Made by a program: the position numbers and the translations under genes. This document shows positions 7,139 through 16,301 of a DNA stretch of 64,000 bases, piece by piece (within the stretch, counting starts at the first letter, position 1; each line of letters starts with the position of its first letter). A model generated the notes under the pieces. The model saw nothing but the letters and a program-made list of their open reading frames with translations, had not been told where the DNA came from and searched no databases. Source of the DNA: Devosia nanyangense (GTDB lineage Bacteria; Pseudomonadota; Alphaproteobacteria; Rhizobiales; Devosiaceae); contig JACRAF010000016.1 in the NCBI GenBank assembly GCA_016213505.1, positions 1 through 64,000 of the forward strand. Direction: 5' to 3'.

Positions 7139-8412
7139 TCCTTGGTTGTTGTCGGCGTGTCCTGGGTGATCAGCCGGGCGCTGCGATAGCCGGTGAGGTA
7201 GATCCACAGCCAGTTGAGGGCGATGAAGATGCGGTTCTTGAGCCCGATCAGGAAGTAGATATGGGCGAGGCCCCACGTCCACCAGCCGATCCCGCCGGTG
7301 AGCGTGAGCCAGCCGAAATCAATCAGCGCCCGGCTCCGTCCGATGGTCGCGATATCGCCCAGATGCCGGTAACGGAACGGCATCGGCGCGGTGTCGCCGA
7401 GGAGCCGCGCTATGATCACCCGGGCGGCATGGCGGCCGCCCTGCTTGGCCGCATCGCCGATGCCGGGCACCGGCTTGCCGCCGGGGGTGGTCGCGGTGAC
7501 GGTGTCGCCGACGGCGAAGATGTTGGGGTGGCCGGGGACGCTGAGATCGTCGTCGACCTTGATCCGGCCGGCGCGGTCGGCCTCGACGCCGAGCCACTTC
7601 GCCGCCGGTGACGCAAGGACGCCGGCCGCCCAGATGATGGTCGCCGATTTGAGCTCGGTGCCGCCGTAGACGACGCCATCGGCGCGGACCTCGGTCACCG
7701 CCTGGCCCAATGCGACCTCGACGCCCAGTTCCTTGAGCGCGCGCTCGGCATAGGCCGACATCTCCGGCTTGAAATTGGCGAGGACGCGCGGGCCGGCCTC
7801 GATCAGCACGACCCGGGCTTGTTCGGGATGGATATTGCGGAAATCGTCGCGCAGCGTGATGCGCGCCAGCTCGATGATGGCGCCCGCCAGCTCCACCCCG
7901 GTGGCGCCGCCGCCGATGATGGCGAAGGTGAGCAGGGCTTTGCGCCGGTCCGGATTGGTCTCCAGTTCGGCCTTCTCGAACGCCATCAGCAGGCGGCGGC
8001 GCATGGCGGTGGCGTCCTCGAGCGTTTTGAGGCCAGGCGCGAACGGCTCCCAGTCGTCGTGCCCGAAATAGGCGTGCTGCGCGCCGGTCGCGAGGATCAG
8101 CCAGTCGAACGGAACGGACGTCCCGTCCTCGAGACGGACGAGGCTCGCCTGGGTATCGATGGCGGCGACCTTGCCCAGCAGCGTGGTGACGTTCTGGCGC
8201 TTGTGGACGAGCTGACGGATCGGCCAGGCGATCTCCGACGGCCCCAGCGAAGTGGTTGCTACCTGGTAGAGCAGCGGCTGGAACAAATGGTGGTTGCGCC
8301 GGTCGATCAGCGTGATGTCGGCATCGGCGCCCTTCAGCTCACTGACCGCCGCGAGGCCGCCAAAGCCACCGCCGACGATCACGATCCTTGGCCTGTTGGT
8401 CCGGTCCTGCAT
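7135..8412 (-). CDS. Type II NADH:quinone oxidoreductase (NDH-2-like)
   Basis: A 425-residue flavoprotein that should pass electrons from NADH to quinone without pumping protons. It has an N-terminal FAD motif 'VIVGGGFGGLAAVSEL', the quinone-side 'HHLFQPLLYQVATTSL' typical of NDH-2, an NADH-binding 'IIGGGATGVELAGAI' near residue 165, and the second FAD motif 'NIFAVGDTV'. Its C-terminal segment ('GLAHIYFLIGLKNRIFIALNWLWIYLTGYR') is the amphipathic/hydrophobic membrane anchor. Length and motifs are normal. It ends four bases inside the convergent M24 gene. Confidence 0.92.
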   Translation of the reverse strand: MQDRTNRPRIVIVGGGFGGLAAVSELKGADADITLIDRRNHHLFQPLLYQVATTSLGPSEIAWPIRQLVHKRQNVTTLLGKVAAIDTQASLVRLEDGTSVPFDWLILATGAQHAYFGHDDWEPFAPGLKTLEDATAMRRRLLMAFEKAELETNPDRRKALLTFAIIGGGATGVELAGAIIELARITLRDDFRNIHPEQARVVLIEAGPRVLANFKPEMSAYAERALKELGVEVALGQAVTEVRADGVVYGGTELKSATIIWAAGVLASPAAKWLGVEADRAGRIKVDDDLSVPGHPNIFAVGDTVTATTPGGKPVPGIGDAAKQGGRHAARVIIARLLGDTAPMPFRYRHLGDIATIGRSRALIDFGWLTLTGGIGWWTWGLAHIYFLIGLKNRIFIALNWLWIYLTGYRSARLITQDTPTTTKD

Positions 8413-8615
8413 GGCCGACTCCGCTCCCTGGCCCCACGCCTGAAATAGGCCCGGCGGCGTCCGGCCTCAAGTCGGCAGGCGATCCATCCGGGCAAGCAAG
8501 CCATGCGTTTGGCGCACTGGACCAGGCGCGCCGCGGTTCCGTTCACAATAGCGAAGGTTGACCCGTGACCGTCACCGCGACTATCGTTCCCGGCGGCGTC
8601 ACAAGGGGGGTGCGA

Positions 8616-9944
8616 ATGAAGGGCTTCTCGTCGGTTGGCGTTGCCAGCGAACAGGCTGTGCTGCTGGAAGCCGCCCAAGCGGCGGTCGACAGGCACCCGC
8701 AGGCGCTGTTTTCGGATTTCCAGTGGTTTTTGTTCGAGGCCAAGGACGCGGTGTATTTCACGGCGTTCTCGAAACTGGCCTTCGACAAGGACACAATCGG
8801 CAACGTCGTTGCCGAAATGGTGGCCCTCGCGCCGCAGCTGACCCACGGCTTCGTCGGCGCCCGACCGGGCCAGCCGTTCCCAAAACACCTGCTGGACGCC
8901 ATCACCGATATTCAGCTGGTCGACAGTTTCGACGGCTATCCCGACAAGTGGCTGGGCCATTCCCAGGACATTTTCGAGCGCACCGACCTGCCGCTGTTCC
9001 GGGTGCAGGCGGCGGTGCTGCGCGGCGGGCCGGACGCGGAGGGCCGCGCTTCGGTGCTCCAGGTCCGCGCCAGTCACGCCCTGCTCGAGGGCGCCGATTC
9101 GGCCCTGCTGACGCGGTCGCAGTCGGCCGCGCACGGCATGGGGTCGGATCAGAAGAAAAGGATCGGCATCGCCGCCCGCGCCTTCAATATGGTCCAGGCG
9201 CAGCTGCTGGCGTGGACCTATATCGCGCTCGCCAACCTCCTGGCGCCGAACGAGAAGCCCTGGGGGTTCCGGACGCTGGCGATCAAGCGCCACCGCCTGC
9301 GGCTGCTCGCCAATCGCCTCGGCGTCCGCCAGCGCTCGCTCTACTTCGCGCTGGTGACCTACGCCCTCAATGGCGACGGCCCGACCAAGCACATGAGCAA
9401 GCGGGTGATCGGCGCCGCCTATACGCTGCTCGACGACCGGCGCAGCACCGACGCCGATGACGGCTTTCTGCGCGTCAAGGCGCTGCAGGCCAAGTTCAGG
9501 GTGTCGGACGATTTCGTCGAGTTCGTGCGCGCCATCGACGACACTGTCGGCAAGCTCGAGCTCAAGGACGTCAGCAAGTTCATGGTGCTGATGGGCTCGG
9601 TGATGAAGACGCTGCGCGGCCTCAACGCCATGTGGAAGGGGCTGCCCGGCAAGCGCTTCATGCGCTTCAACATGGGCATCGAGATCGCCCTGACGCTGGT
9701 GCCGCCGCACCGCACCTACGGCCCGATGACGCATGGCATGGTCGAGCCGCTCTATTGCGGCGCCTGGCATCCGGGGCAGAACATCTGCACCTTCTGCCCC
9801 GGCCGCGAATATATCACCATGAACTTCTCGATGGAGGGGCGGCACATCGCCAATGTCGGCAAGATCATGCCGCTGCTCGAGCGGATCGAGGCGATGGACT
9901 TCGCGCCCACGGGCCGCAAAGTGGTCGAGGACGAGGCCGCCTGA
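8616..9944 (+). CDS. Uncharacterised protein, distantly acyltransferase-like (WS/DGAT or condensation fold)
   Basis: A 442-residue cytoplasmic protein I do not firmly recognise. The segment 'RASHALLEGADSALLTRS' near residue 170 resembles the HHxxxDG active-site motif of CoA-dependent acyltransferases (here H-A-L-L-E-G). The C-terminal 'TYGPMTHGMVEPLYCGAWHPGQ' plus 'YITMNFSMEGRHIAN' resembles the closing strands of wax-ester synthase-like proteins. The first catalytic His is not conserved, so activity is uncertain. The ATG at 8616 follows AAGGGGGGTGCGA; an in-frame GTG at 8565 would add 17 residues. It stands alone, divergent from the NADH dehydrogenase gene and convergent with the ABC exporter operon. 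Confidence 0.6.
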   Translation: MKGFSSVGVASEQAVLLEAAQAAVDRHPQALFSDFQWFLFEAKDAVYFTAFSKLAFDKDTIGNVVAEMVALAPQLTHGFVGARPGQPFPKHLLDAITDIQLVDSFDGYPDKWLGHSQDIFERTDLPLFRVQAAVLRGGPDAEGRASVLQVRASHALLEGADSALLTRSQSAAHGMGSDQKKRIGIAARAFNMVQAQLLAWTYIALANLLAPNEKPWGFRTLAIKRHRLRLLANRLGVRQRSLYFALVTYALNGDGPTKHMSKRVIGAAYTLLDDRRSTDADDGFLRVKALQAKFRVSDDFVEFVRAIDDTVGKLELKDVSKFMVLMGSVMKTLRGLNAMWKGLPGKRFMRFNMGIEIALTLVPPHRTYGPMTHGMVEPLYCGAWHPGQNICTFCPGREYITMNFSMEGRHIANVGKIMPLLERIEAMDFAPTGRKVVEDEAA

Positions 9945-9952
9945 GCACCAGC

Positions 9953-10084
9953 CTAGTGCTGCGGCGGGACATGAGCGCGGGCGATCATCCCGAGCAGATC
10001 GAAGCTGTGCGCCGCATATCCAAGCCCGGCGACAACCACCAGGATGACGACGGCGACAAGCAGGGTGCGAAGGCCGCGAGACAT
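9953..10084 (-). CDS. 43-residue single-pass membrane peptide behind ABC exporter
   Basis: A short ORF of 43 codons starts with MSRGLRTLLVAVVILVVVAG. A basic N-terminus is followed by one hydrophobic helix (about residues 6-25) and a tail 'HSFDLLGMIARAHVPPQH'. A clear ribosome site (GGAGAAGAAC) lies directly before the ATG, and the gene begins 14 bases after the stop of the ABC permease on the same strand, so it is probably the third gene of that operon. The size, topology and position suggest a small subunit or modulator of the exporter. No family is recognised. Confidence 0.65.
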   Translation of the reverse strand: MSRGLRTLLVAVVILVVVAGLGYAAHSFDLLGMIARAHVPPQH

Positions 10085-10098
10085 GTTCTTCTCCGTAT

Positions 10099-12483
10099 TC
10101 AGGTATAGGCCAGCGCTTCGCGCACCACGAGGCGCGAGGCCCTGAACGCCGGCGCCGCACTTGCCACAAGGGCAATGGTGGTGACGAGCCCGAACCAGAT
10201 GGCCAGGGCGGGTATCGATACGACGAACGGTAATGGCGTGCCGAACATTGCCGCGCCGAACTGGCCGATCCCGGCAATCAATGGCAGCGCGACGACCAGA
10301 GCGACGATCCAGCTCAGCACTGCGGTGAACAGACCCTCGCCGACGATCATCATTACGACCGTGCCCGGAAGCGCGCCGACCGCCTTCATCACGCCGATCT
10401 CGCGCGTGCGTTCGACGACGTTGACCGTCATCATCGAGGCAAGTCCGAGGCCCCCGATCAGCGCCAGCAGGACCGAGGCCGAGACGAGCATGGACACCGG
10501 CACCTCCACATGGCCGACGAGCGCGAGGTAGAGCGTGTCGAGCGGTACGGCCCGCTCGATGCCGATCCCGGCCGCCGCAAACGCGGCTTCGATCGCTGCG
10601 AGTGCCGCTTCACGACCGCCCGCCAGATCGGACCGCAGGACGATCCGGGCCATGCGACCCGCATCGGCGCCGGCGAGGCGATCGTAGCTGGCCTTGTTCA
10701 CATAGGCGCCGCCGCCACCGATCTCCTGGACGACCCCGACCAGCGTCCAGGTCTGAGGTTGACCCGCCACGGAAAGAACCACCTTGCCGCCGATCTCGAG
10801 GCCCGATGTTTGGCGATGGTTCTGCTGGGTCAGCACCAGAGCGTCGGTATCGTCGGCGGTGAGCCAGCGTCCCTCGATGACCGGCAGGGTCACGAGATCG
10901 GTCGCGGGCGGAGCGCCCAGGATCGCGAAGCTGCCGTGGCCCCGATCCGGATAGGTGCGCATGACGTCCTGCCGGCCTTCGGTCACCGACGAGGTCTGCT
11001 CGACGCCCCATACCTCATAGCGCTCGGTTGCGCCCGATTGCTCGAGCGCCGCGGTGATGCGGTCCTCGCCGACCTGGCCGGCGAACCTGAATTCGACGTC
11101 GTAGTGCTTGTTGGTCAGCACACTCGCGGCGATCTCGCGCCAGCCTTCGCGCGCGCTCAGCGCGGTGACAAAGAGCGCCCCGCCGGTCGCCAGCAGAGCC
11201 AGCGACAGCAACAGCCGGCCACGCCGGCGGAACGTGTTGCGACCAGCCAGCAGCCAGGTCACGCCAAGGCCCCGCAACGCCCCGAGGGCTTTGTCGAACA
11301 GCCCCGATCCGAAGGACGAGGTGACGCCGGTCGAACTCAGGGCTTCCCGCACGGTGATGCGGCTGGCGCGCACAATCGCCGGCAGTGCGGCGATCACCGG
11401 CATCAGAAGTCCGGCGGCGATGACGACGCCATAGACCCAGAGCGGCACGGCGTAATTGGTGACGGTGAAGTTCATGGTGTCGGCCATGACGTTCGACAGC
11501 GCCCCAGCCGCGAGCACGCCCAGCGGCACGCTGACGACCAAGGCAATGGCGCCGAGCGCCAGCAGCGCTCCGACATAGGTCACCGCGATTTGTCCACTGC
11601 GTGCGCCGATGGCCTTCATCACCCCGATCTCGCGCACCTGCCGCGCCAGCGTCGCCGCCAGCACCGCCGCAACGAGGATCGCCGCCAGCACCAGCGCCAT
11701 CACGGCAAGGCTGAGGAACATCAGCAGCGCGCTGCCGATCTGGCCTTGATGCGGATGTTGACCGACAGGCGGGACCTTCACGTCGTGAACGTCGAACCCT
11801 TGCGCCCTCAGCGCATCGGCCAATTCCAGAGCCTTGGCATCGACCTGCGCCTGGCCCGGATTGCCCCCGACCAGGATCCGCAGTTCCTCGAATGCCGGCG
11901 TCTCGCCGAGCGCCGCGTAGGTCTTCATCGTGAGGTAGCCGTAGCCCGACTGTTCCTGCCACGCCGGCGCCAGCGTCGTGTCGTGGACGATGCCGGAGAC
12001 CGGCACTTCGGTGGGCGCGCCGTTCGGCGTCTTGATGGTGACCGTCCCGCCTTCGCCGGCGCCGATCAGGGCAGCGGCCATGCGCTCGATGAGGATGGTG
12101 CCCTCCGGCGGCGGCCATGCTCCCGACACCGGCCGGAACAGGTTGAGTCTCATGGTCTCGAAATCATCGACCACAAACAGCAGCATGCGCATCCACTCGC
12201 CGCCGACCTCGACGCGCGCCTCGATGACCGAACGCGGCTCGGCGTCGGTGATGCCGGGGAAGGTCTTCGCCAATTGCAGCATCTCGGGCGTGACCGCTTC
12301 CACGTCGATCGTCGCCGAGGCCGGATTGGTGCTGAGATAGTTGACGCTCACCTCGCGGGTGACGATGCCATAGGCGCTCAGCATCGCGGTGACGGCAAAG
12401 AGCGCAAAGGCGATGGCGGCGAGCATGATCAGGGCGCGCCCGCTCTCGGCCGAGACGTCGCGCAGCAGCTTTGTCCAGCGCAT
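10099..12483 (-). CDS. ABC transporter permease, FtsX/MacB type, two tandem FtsX domains
   Basis: A 794-residue inner-membrane protein beginning MRWTKLLRDVSAESGRALIM. A first helix (about 17-39) is followed by a periplasmic domain, three helices ending in 'ARQVREIGVMKAIGARSGQI', a second helix set, another periplasmic domain and a last FtsX triplet with 'ERTREIGVMKAVGALPGT'. The repeated REIGVMKA coupling motif marks two FtsX modules, as in LolC/E- or MacB-like exporters of peptides, lipids or antibiotics. The start is set at 12483, six bases after the ATPase gene ends; the longer open frame is out-of-frame shadow. Its substrate is unknown. Confidence 0.9.
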   Translation of the reverse strand: MRWTKLLRDVSAESGRALIMLAAIAFALFAVTAMLSAYGIVTREVSVNYLSTNPASATIDVEAVTPEMLQLAKTFPGITDAEPRSVIEARVEVGGEWMRMLLFVVDDFETMRLNLFRPVSGAWPPPEGTILIERMAAALIGAGEGGTVTIKTPNGAPTEVPVSGIVHDTTLAPAWQEQSGYGYLTMKTYAALGETPAFEELRILVGGNPGQAQVDAKALELADALRAQGFDVHDVKVPPVGQHPHQGQIGSALLMFLSLAVMALVLAAILVAAVLAATLARQVREIGVMKAIGARSGQIAVTYVGALLALGAIALVVSVPLGVLAAGALSNVMADTMNFTVTNYAVPLWVYGVVIAAGLLMPVIAALPAIVRASRITVREALSSTGVTSSFGSGLFDKALGALRGLGVTWLLAGRNTFRRRGRLLLSLALLATGGALFVTALSAREGWREIAASVLTNKHYDVEFRFAGQVGEDRITAALEQSGATERYEVWGVEQTSSVTEGRQDVMRTYPDRGHGSFAILGAPPATDLVTLPVIEGRWLTADDTDALVLTQQNHRQTSGLEIGGKVVLSVAGQPQTWTLVGVVQEIGGGGAYVNKASYDRLAGADAGRMARIVLRSDLAGGREAALAAIEAAFAAAGIGIERAVPLDTLYLALVGHVEVPVSMLVSASVLLALIGGLGLASMMTVNVVERTREIGVMKAVGALPGTVVMMIVGEGLFTAVLSWIVALVVALPLIAGIGQFGAAMFGTPLPFVVSIPALAIWFGLVTTIALVASAAPAFRASRLVVREALAYT

Positions 12484-12488
12484 GATGC

Positions 12489-13235
12489 TTACTCCGCCGC
12501 CAGGTCTTGAACGGCCCGAGCCCGTGAGCCGGCCGTGTCGCTTTCGATGCGCCCATCGGCGAGGACGATCGTCCGGTCGACGATGCGCTCGATGTCCCGC
12601 TCGTGCGTGACGATGACGACGGTGGTTCCCTGCGTCGCCAGCTCGGAGAACAAGGTGAGGATCGCGTCGGAGGTGCGGGAGTCGAGGTTGCCCGTCGGCT
12701 CGTCGGCAACCAGCAGCGGCGGATCGTTGGCGAGCGCCCGGGCGATCGCAGCGCGCTGCTGCTGACCACCCGAGAGCGCGGCGGGAAACTTGTCGGCCTG
12801 CTCCGCGATGCCGACCCGGCCCAGCAGCTCGAGCGCCCGCTGCCGGCGCTTGCCGGGATAGGTGCCGCACAAATCCATCGGCAGCATGACGTTTTCGGCG
12901 ATGGTGAGGGTTGGCAGCAGCTGGAAGAACTGGAAGACGATGCCGACGTTCTTGCCGCGCCAGGCCGCAAGCTGGCTCTCGTTCTTGCCGGTGACGGGCT
13001 CGTTTGCGACCATGATGGTGCCCGCACTCGGCCGGTCGATGCCGGTCAACAGGTTGATGAGCGTCGACTTGCCGCTGCCGGATTTGCCGACGACCGCGAC
13101 GAAATCGCCACGGGCAAGCGCCAGATCGATGCCCGAGAGTGCCACGAAAGCCCCCGCCGGCGTCTCATAGGTCTTGCCCAGACCGGTCATGGCGATGAGC
13201 GCGTCTCGCCCCTTCAAGGTTCTGTTCGCTTGCAT
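12489..13235 (-). CDS. ABC transporter ATP-binding protein, MacB/LolD family
   Basis: A 248-residue ATPase with Walker A 'GKSGSGKST' (about residue 50), Q-loop '[12 protein letters not shown]', signature 'LSGGQQQR', Walker B '[12 protein letters not shown]' and switch His in 'VIVTHERD'. The Walker B extension 'PTGNLDS' is typical of the LolD/MacB class that drives FtsX-type permeases. It is the first gene of the minus-strand exporter operon, preceded by the TetR palindrome (13268-13297), so repression by the divergent TetR gene is likely. The N-terminal 10 residues are variable and the start could be a few codons later. Confidence 0.93.
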   Translation of the reverse strand: MQANRTLKGRDALIAMTGLGKTYETPAGAFVALSGIDLALARGDFVAVVGKSGSGKSTLINLLTGIDRPSAGTIMVANEPVTGKNESQLAAWRGKNVGIVFQFFQLLPTLTIAENVMLPMDLCGTYPGKRRQRALELLGRVGIAEQADKFPAALSGGQQQRAAIARALANDPPLLVADEPTGNLDSRTSDAILTLFSELATQGTTVVIVTHERDIERIVDRTIVLADGRIESDTAGSRARAVQDLAAE

Positions 13236-13267
13236 GACAACGGCCTCCTGTGAGTATAAGACAGCCG

Positions 13268-13297
13268 TGTGATACGAGACATCTGTCTCAGATCACA
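13268..13297. promoter_or_regulatory. TetR operator: 30-bp palindrome between divergent exporter and regulator genes
   Basis: The site is TGTGAT-2-GAGAC-4-GTCTC-2-ATCACA, i.e. 11 matched bases per arm around the centre 13282/13283. It lies 33 bases from the ATPase start and 19 bases from the TetR start, so a bound dimer pair could shut both genes. This is the strongest palindrome in any intergenic region here. Confidence 0.75.
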
Positions 13298-13316
13298 AGG
13301 AACAGAGGTCGGGACG

Positions 13317-13952
13317 ATGTCTGAAACGGAACAGATTGGTCACAAACGATCGGGAAAACTTGCCGCGCATGTCTACGCCCAGAGCGAGACGATGGACCGG
13401 CGCGCGCTCCGAACCCGCCGCGCGTTGCACGAGGCGCTCATCCAGCTGATCTTCGAGCGGGACTATGACGGGATCAGCGTGGCCGACATCGCGGACGCTG
13501 CAAATGTCGGCCGCTCGACCTTCTATGCCCACTTCACCGACAAGGACGACCTGTTGCGCAGCGGCATCGACCATCTGCGCGCCATTCTCTTCGCCGAGCA
13601 CAGCAGCGACATCGCCGGGGAGACGCAGGCGGAACGGCGCCCTCTGGGCTTCAGCCGGTTCATGACCGGGCACATCCAGGAGCAGCTCGGACTCTATCGC
13701 GCCATCATGCGCGGCCGCGCCGGCCCGATCATCCTGGGACAAATCCGGCAGTTCCTGAGCGAGATCGTCCGCAAGGAACTGATTGCGTCCAGCGGCAACA
13801 AGGCGGCACCCGAGATCACGGTGCAGTTCGTCGTCGGCGCCTATATGTCAGTCCTCACCTGGTGGCTCGATCGGGGGGCGGTGGAGCCAGCCGAACACAT
13901 CGACGCGGCGTTCCGCAGCCTTGCCGAACGTGCCTTGAAGGATGGCCGGTAA
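13317..13952 (+). CDS. TetR/AcrR-family transcriptional regulator
   Basis: A 211-residue regulator. The N-terminal HTH is clear: 'RRALHEALIQLIFERDYDGISVADIADAANVGRSTFYAHFTDKDDLL' spans about residues 28-78, and the rest is an all-helical TetR C-terminal ligand domain ('GHIQEQLGLYRAIMRGRAG', 'FVVGAYMSVLTWWLDRG'). The ATG at 13317 is chosen for the preceding GAGGTCGGGA; starts further upstream would run through the palindrome. It is divergent from the ABC exporter operon and almost certainly controls it and itself. The inducer is presumably the exported compound, which is unknown. Confidence 0.92.
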   Translation: MSETEQIGHKRSGKLAAHVYAQSETMDRRALRTRRALHEALIQLIFERDYDGISVADIADAANVGRSTFYAHFTDKDDLLRSGIDHLRAILFAEHSSDIAGETQAERRPLGFSRFMTGHIQEQLGLYRAIMRGRAGPIILGQIRQFLSEIVRKELIASSGNKAAPEITVQFVVGAYMSVLTWWLDRGAVEPAEHIDAAFRSLAERALKDGR

Positions 13953-13976
13953 CCGCGCGGCACGCCGCCGGCCCAG

Positions 13977-14357
13977 TCACGCGATGCCGCCGCCCTCGTG
14001 ATCGATCGCCTCGCGTTTGCCTGAGGAGAACATGATCAGCGCGACCAGCGGCTCGTTGCCCAGCGCCCGCGCCCAGTGCCGCACATTGCGCGGAATGCGA
14101 ACGGTGTCGCCGGCGCCGAGCACCACCGTGGCGTCGTCGAGCTTGTGCTCGCACGACCCCGAGACGACGTGAAGGAACTCCTCGCAATTGGGGTGCGAGT
14201 GCAGCGGATTGCGCTCGCCCGGCTTTATGAAGCAGGTGCCGAACGTCATTTCGGTGCCGGACATCGCCTTGTCGGTGATCAGCCAGTTGAGCGCGCCCCA
14301 ACCGGTCTCCACGCGTTCGCCGCCCTCGGCCCGCGCTACAAAACGCTCTGCGTCCAT
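13977..14357 (-). CDS. Cupin-domain protein
   Basis: A 126-residue single-domain cupin. Motif 1 is 'PLHSHPNCEEFLHVVSGSCEHKL' (two His and a Glu for metal) and motif 2 is 'PRNVRHWARALG'. Such small cupins act as isomerases, epimerases or dioxygenases, or as sensors. It is the last gene of the minus-strand importer operon, 21 bases after the Gfo/Idh/MocA gene, which suggests work on the same imported sugar-like compound. No specific reaction can be assigned. Confidence 0.85.
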   Translation of the reverse strand: MDAERFVARAEGGERVETGWGALNWLITDKAMSGTEMTFGTCFIKPGERNPLHSHPNCEEFLHVVSGSCEHKLDDATVVLGAGDTVRIPRNVRHWARALGNEPLVALIMFSSGKREAIDHEGGGIA

Positions 14358-14378
14358 AGTCAGAATACTCCGTCGCGC

Positions 14379-15470
14379 TCAGATCGAGGCTGAGACGCCT
14401 TCTTTGGTGTTGGCGTAAAAATCGTAGAGCTTCATGATCTCGAGTGCGGTCGCGAGGGTGCCCTTGGTGATGGCGCGGCCTTCGAGCACCGCCTCGCAGA
14501 AGTGCAGCACCTCGGGCACGTAGCCGAGCATGAACATGTTGTTGTTGTAGAGCTGGCCGAGCGAGAACTCCGGCTCGTAGAGTACTGGCGCGCTCTCCTC
14601 GGGCTGGATCCAGCTCGAGGCGCGGCCGTAGCTGGGCAGCGCCGCCTTGCGGTAGTGCGTCAGCTTCACCCCGTTCTCGACCACCGCATGGCTGCCCACG
14701 CCGATCGCCTCGACCCGCTCGAGCGGCCCGGCCCAGCTCTGCCCGGCCGTCATGTGCAAGGCGCCGACCGCCCCCGATTTGAAACGGAGGCTGGTGATGG
14801 TCGCGCCGTTCGTGGGCTCCCACTCGAAGCACGCCCGCTCGATCTCGCCGCCGAGGAAATTGAGTACTGCGCCGGGGTGGTAGATGTGGTCGATGAAGTG
14901 CTGCATGGCGATGAGGTCACCACGCTTGTCGGGGGCAGGGAGCCCCTGCGGATAGCGCACCATCAGCGAGGTCAGCCGTCCGAACCCCGGCGCGCTGATG
15001 ATGTCCTTGAGCTTCTCGATGGCGGGGAAGAAGGTCTTCTTCAGCCCGGTCATGATGGTCTTGCCGGTGCGGTTCGAGAGCGCGATCAGCGCCTCGACCT
15101 CGCCGCGTGTCGCCGCCGTCGGTTTTTCCATCCACACATGGGCGCCGGCCTCGACGCAGTCGCGCGCCAGCCCAGTGGCGCGCACGTGTCCGTCCTCGGT
15201 GTAGTTGGTGACGATGAACACGACGTCGGGTTTTTCGGCCCGGAGCATCGCCTCGTGGTCGGTGTAGGTGCGCTCCGCCCCGAACACTTTTGCGAACCCC
15301 TCGGCACGTTCCAGGGAGAGGTCGCAGATGGCGACCAGATCGACCGGCGCATAGCGGAAGGTCGGGTAGACGTTGCGGTAGGCGTGCCCGCCCGCCCCGA
15401 TGAAGCAGGCCTTGAGCCGCCGCTCGTATTCGAAATTGTAGCGGATTTCCCGCGGGACATGGTGCGGCAT
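14379..15470 (-). CDS. Gfo/Idh/MocA-family NAD(P)-dependent oxidoreductase
   Basis: A 363-residue oxidoreductase with an N-terminal Rossmann fold ('LKACFIGAGGHAYRNVYPTF', then 'VDLVAICDLSLERAEGFAKVFG') and the family's 'EKP' loop in 'HVWMEKPTAATRGEVEAL'. The C-terminal alpha/beta domain contains the substrate-side 'HFIDHIYHPGAVLNFLGG'. Members oxidise or reduce hydroxyls of sugars, inositols or sugar acids. It is three bases downstream of an ABC permease gene in the same direction, so the imported compound is the likely substrate. Confidence 0.9.
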   Translation of the reverse strand: MPHHVPREIRYNFEYERRLKACFIGAGGHAYRNVYPTFRYAPVDLVAICDLSLERAEGFAKVFGAERTYTDHEAMLRAEKPDVVFIVTNYTEDGHVRATGLARDCVEAGAHVWMEKPTAATRGEVEALIALSNRTGKTIMTGLKKTFFPAIEKLKDIISAPGFGRLTSLMVRYPQGLPAPDKRGDLIAMQHFIDHIYHPGAVLNFLGGEIERACFEWEPTNGATITSLRFKSGAVGALHMTAGQSWAGPLERVEAIGVGSHAVVENGVKLTHYRKAALPSYGRASSWIQPEESAPVLYEPEFSLGQLYNNNMFMLGYVPEVLHFCEAVLEGRAITKGTLATALEIMKLYDFYANTKEGVSASI

Positions 15471-15473
15471 GGC

Positions 15474-16301
15474 TCAGCCTTTCAGTGCGCCCTGCGTGAG
15501 GCCTTCGGTGAAGCGCCTCTGCGTCAGGATGTAGAGAATGATGACCGGCAGGAAGGTGATCACGGTGCCCGAAAACACCAGCCGGAAATCGGTGGAATAG
15601 GTGGAGGCGAACCGCACCAGCCCGAGCGGCAGCGTCTGCACCTCGGGGCTGATCAGGATGACGAGCGGCAGGAAGAAATCGTTCCAGGTCGAGAGCGCCG
15701 AGATGATCACCAGCGCCTGCAGCGCCGGTGTGGCGAGCGGCAGCATGACGCGGCCGAGAATCTGGGTATGGCTCGCACCATCGATGCGCGCCGCCTCGAC
15801 CAGCTCGTCGGGCACGCCGGCAAAAAAGCTCCGCATCAGGAAGATGCCGAACGGGATGCCGTTGCTGACCTGCGCCAGCGTGATGCCGGCCAGCGAGTTG
15901 ATCAGCCCCAGATTGAACAGCACCTGATAGAGTGGAATGACGATCGCCTGGACCGGAATGGTGAGCCCGATGATCACCAGGTAGAACACCCACTCGCGGC
16001 CCGGGAATTTGAGCTTGGCGAACACATAGCCCGCCGGGGCGCAGGTGATCAGCGTCAACAGGACGACGCCGGCGAGGTTGAAGAGGCTGTTGACGAGCAG
16101 GTCGCCGAAGCCGCCGATCTGCCAGGCATCCGCATAGTTCTGCCACATCGGCGCCTTGGGCAATGCAAACGGGTTTGCCTGCCCAATCTCGGCTTCGCTC
16201 TTGAGGCTCGACATCAGCAGCCAGAGGAAGGGGCCGAGGATCAGCAGCAGCGCCGGCAGCAGGGCGGCGAAGGCCGGGAGTTCGGATCGGCGCCGGCTCA
16301 T
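15474..16301 (-). CDS. Carbohydrate ABC transporter permease (MalG-like)
   Basis: A 275-residue permease with six predicted membrane helices beginning at 'LPALLLILGPFLWLLMSSLK'. The EAA loop for ATPase contact is 'ELVEAARIDGASHTQILGRVMLPLATPAL'. MalG-type permeases pair with a MalF-type partner, here the gene directly upstream. The start at 16301 overlaps the stop of that gene (ATGA), which argues against the longer frame upstream. No ATPase gene is present in the cluster, so a shared MsmK-type ATPase must be supplied from elsewhere. Confidence 0.93.
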   Translation of the reverse strand: MSRRRSELPAFAALLPALLLILGPFLWLLMSSLKSEAEIGQANPFALPKAPMWQNYADAWQIGGFGDLLVNSLFNLAGVVLLTLITCAPAGYVFAKLKFPGREWVFYLVIIGLTIPVQAIVIPLYQVLFNLGLINSLAGITLAQVSNGIPFGIFLMRSFFAGVPDELVEAARIDGASHTQILGRVMLPLATPALQALVIISALSTWNDFFLPLVILISPEVQTLPLGLVRFASTYSTDFRLVFSGTVITFLPVIILYILTQRRFTEGLTQGALKG

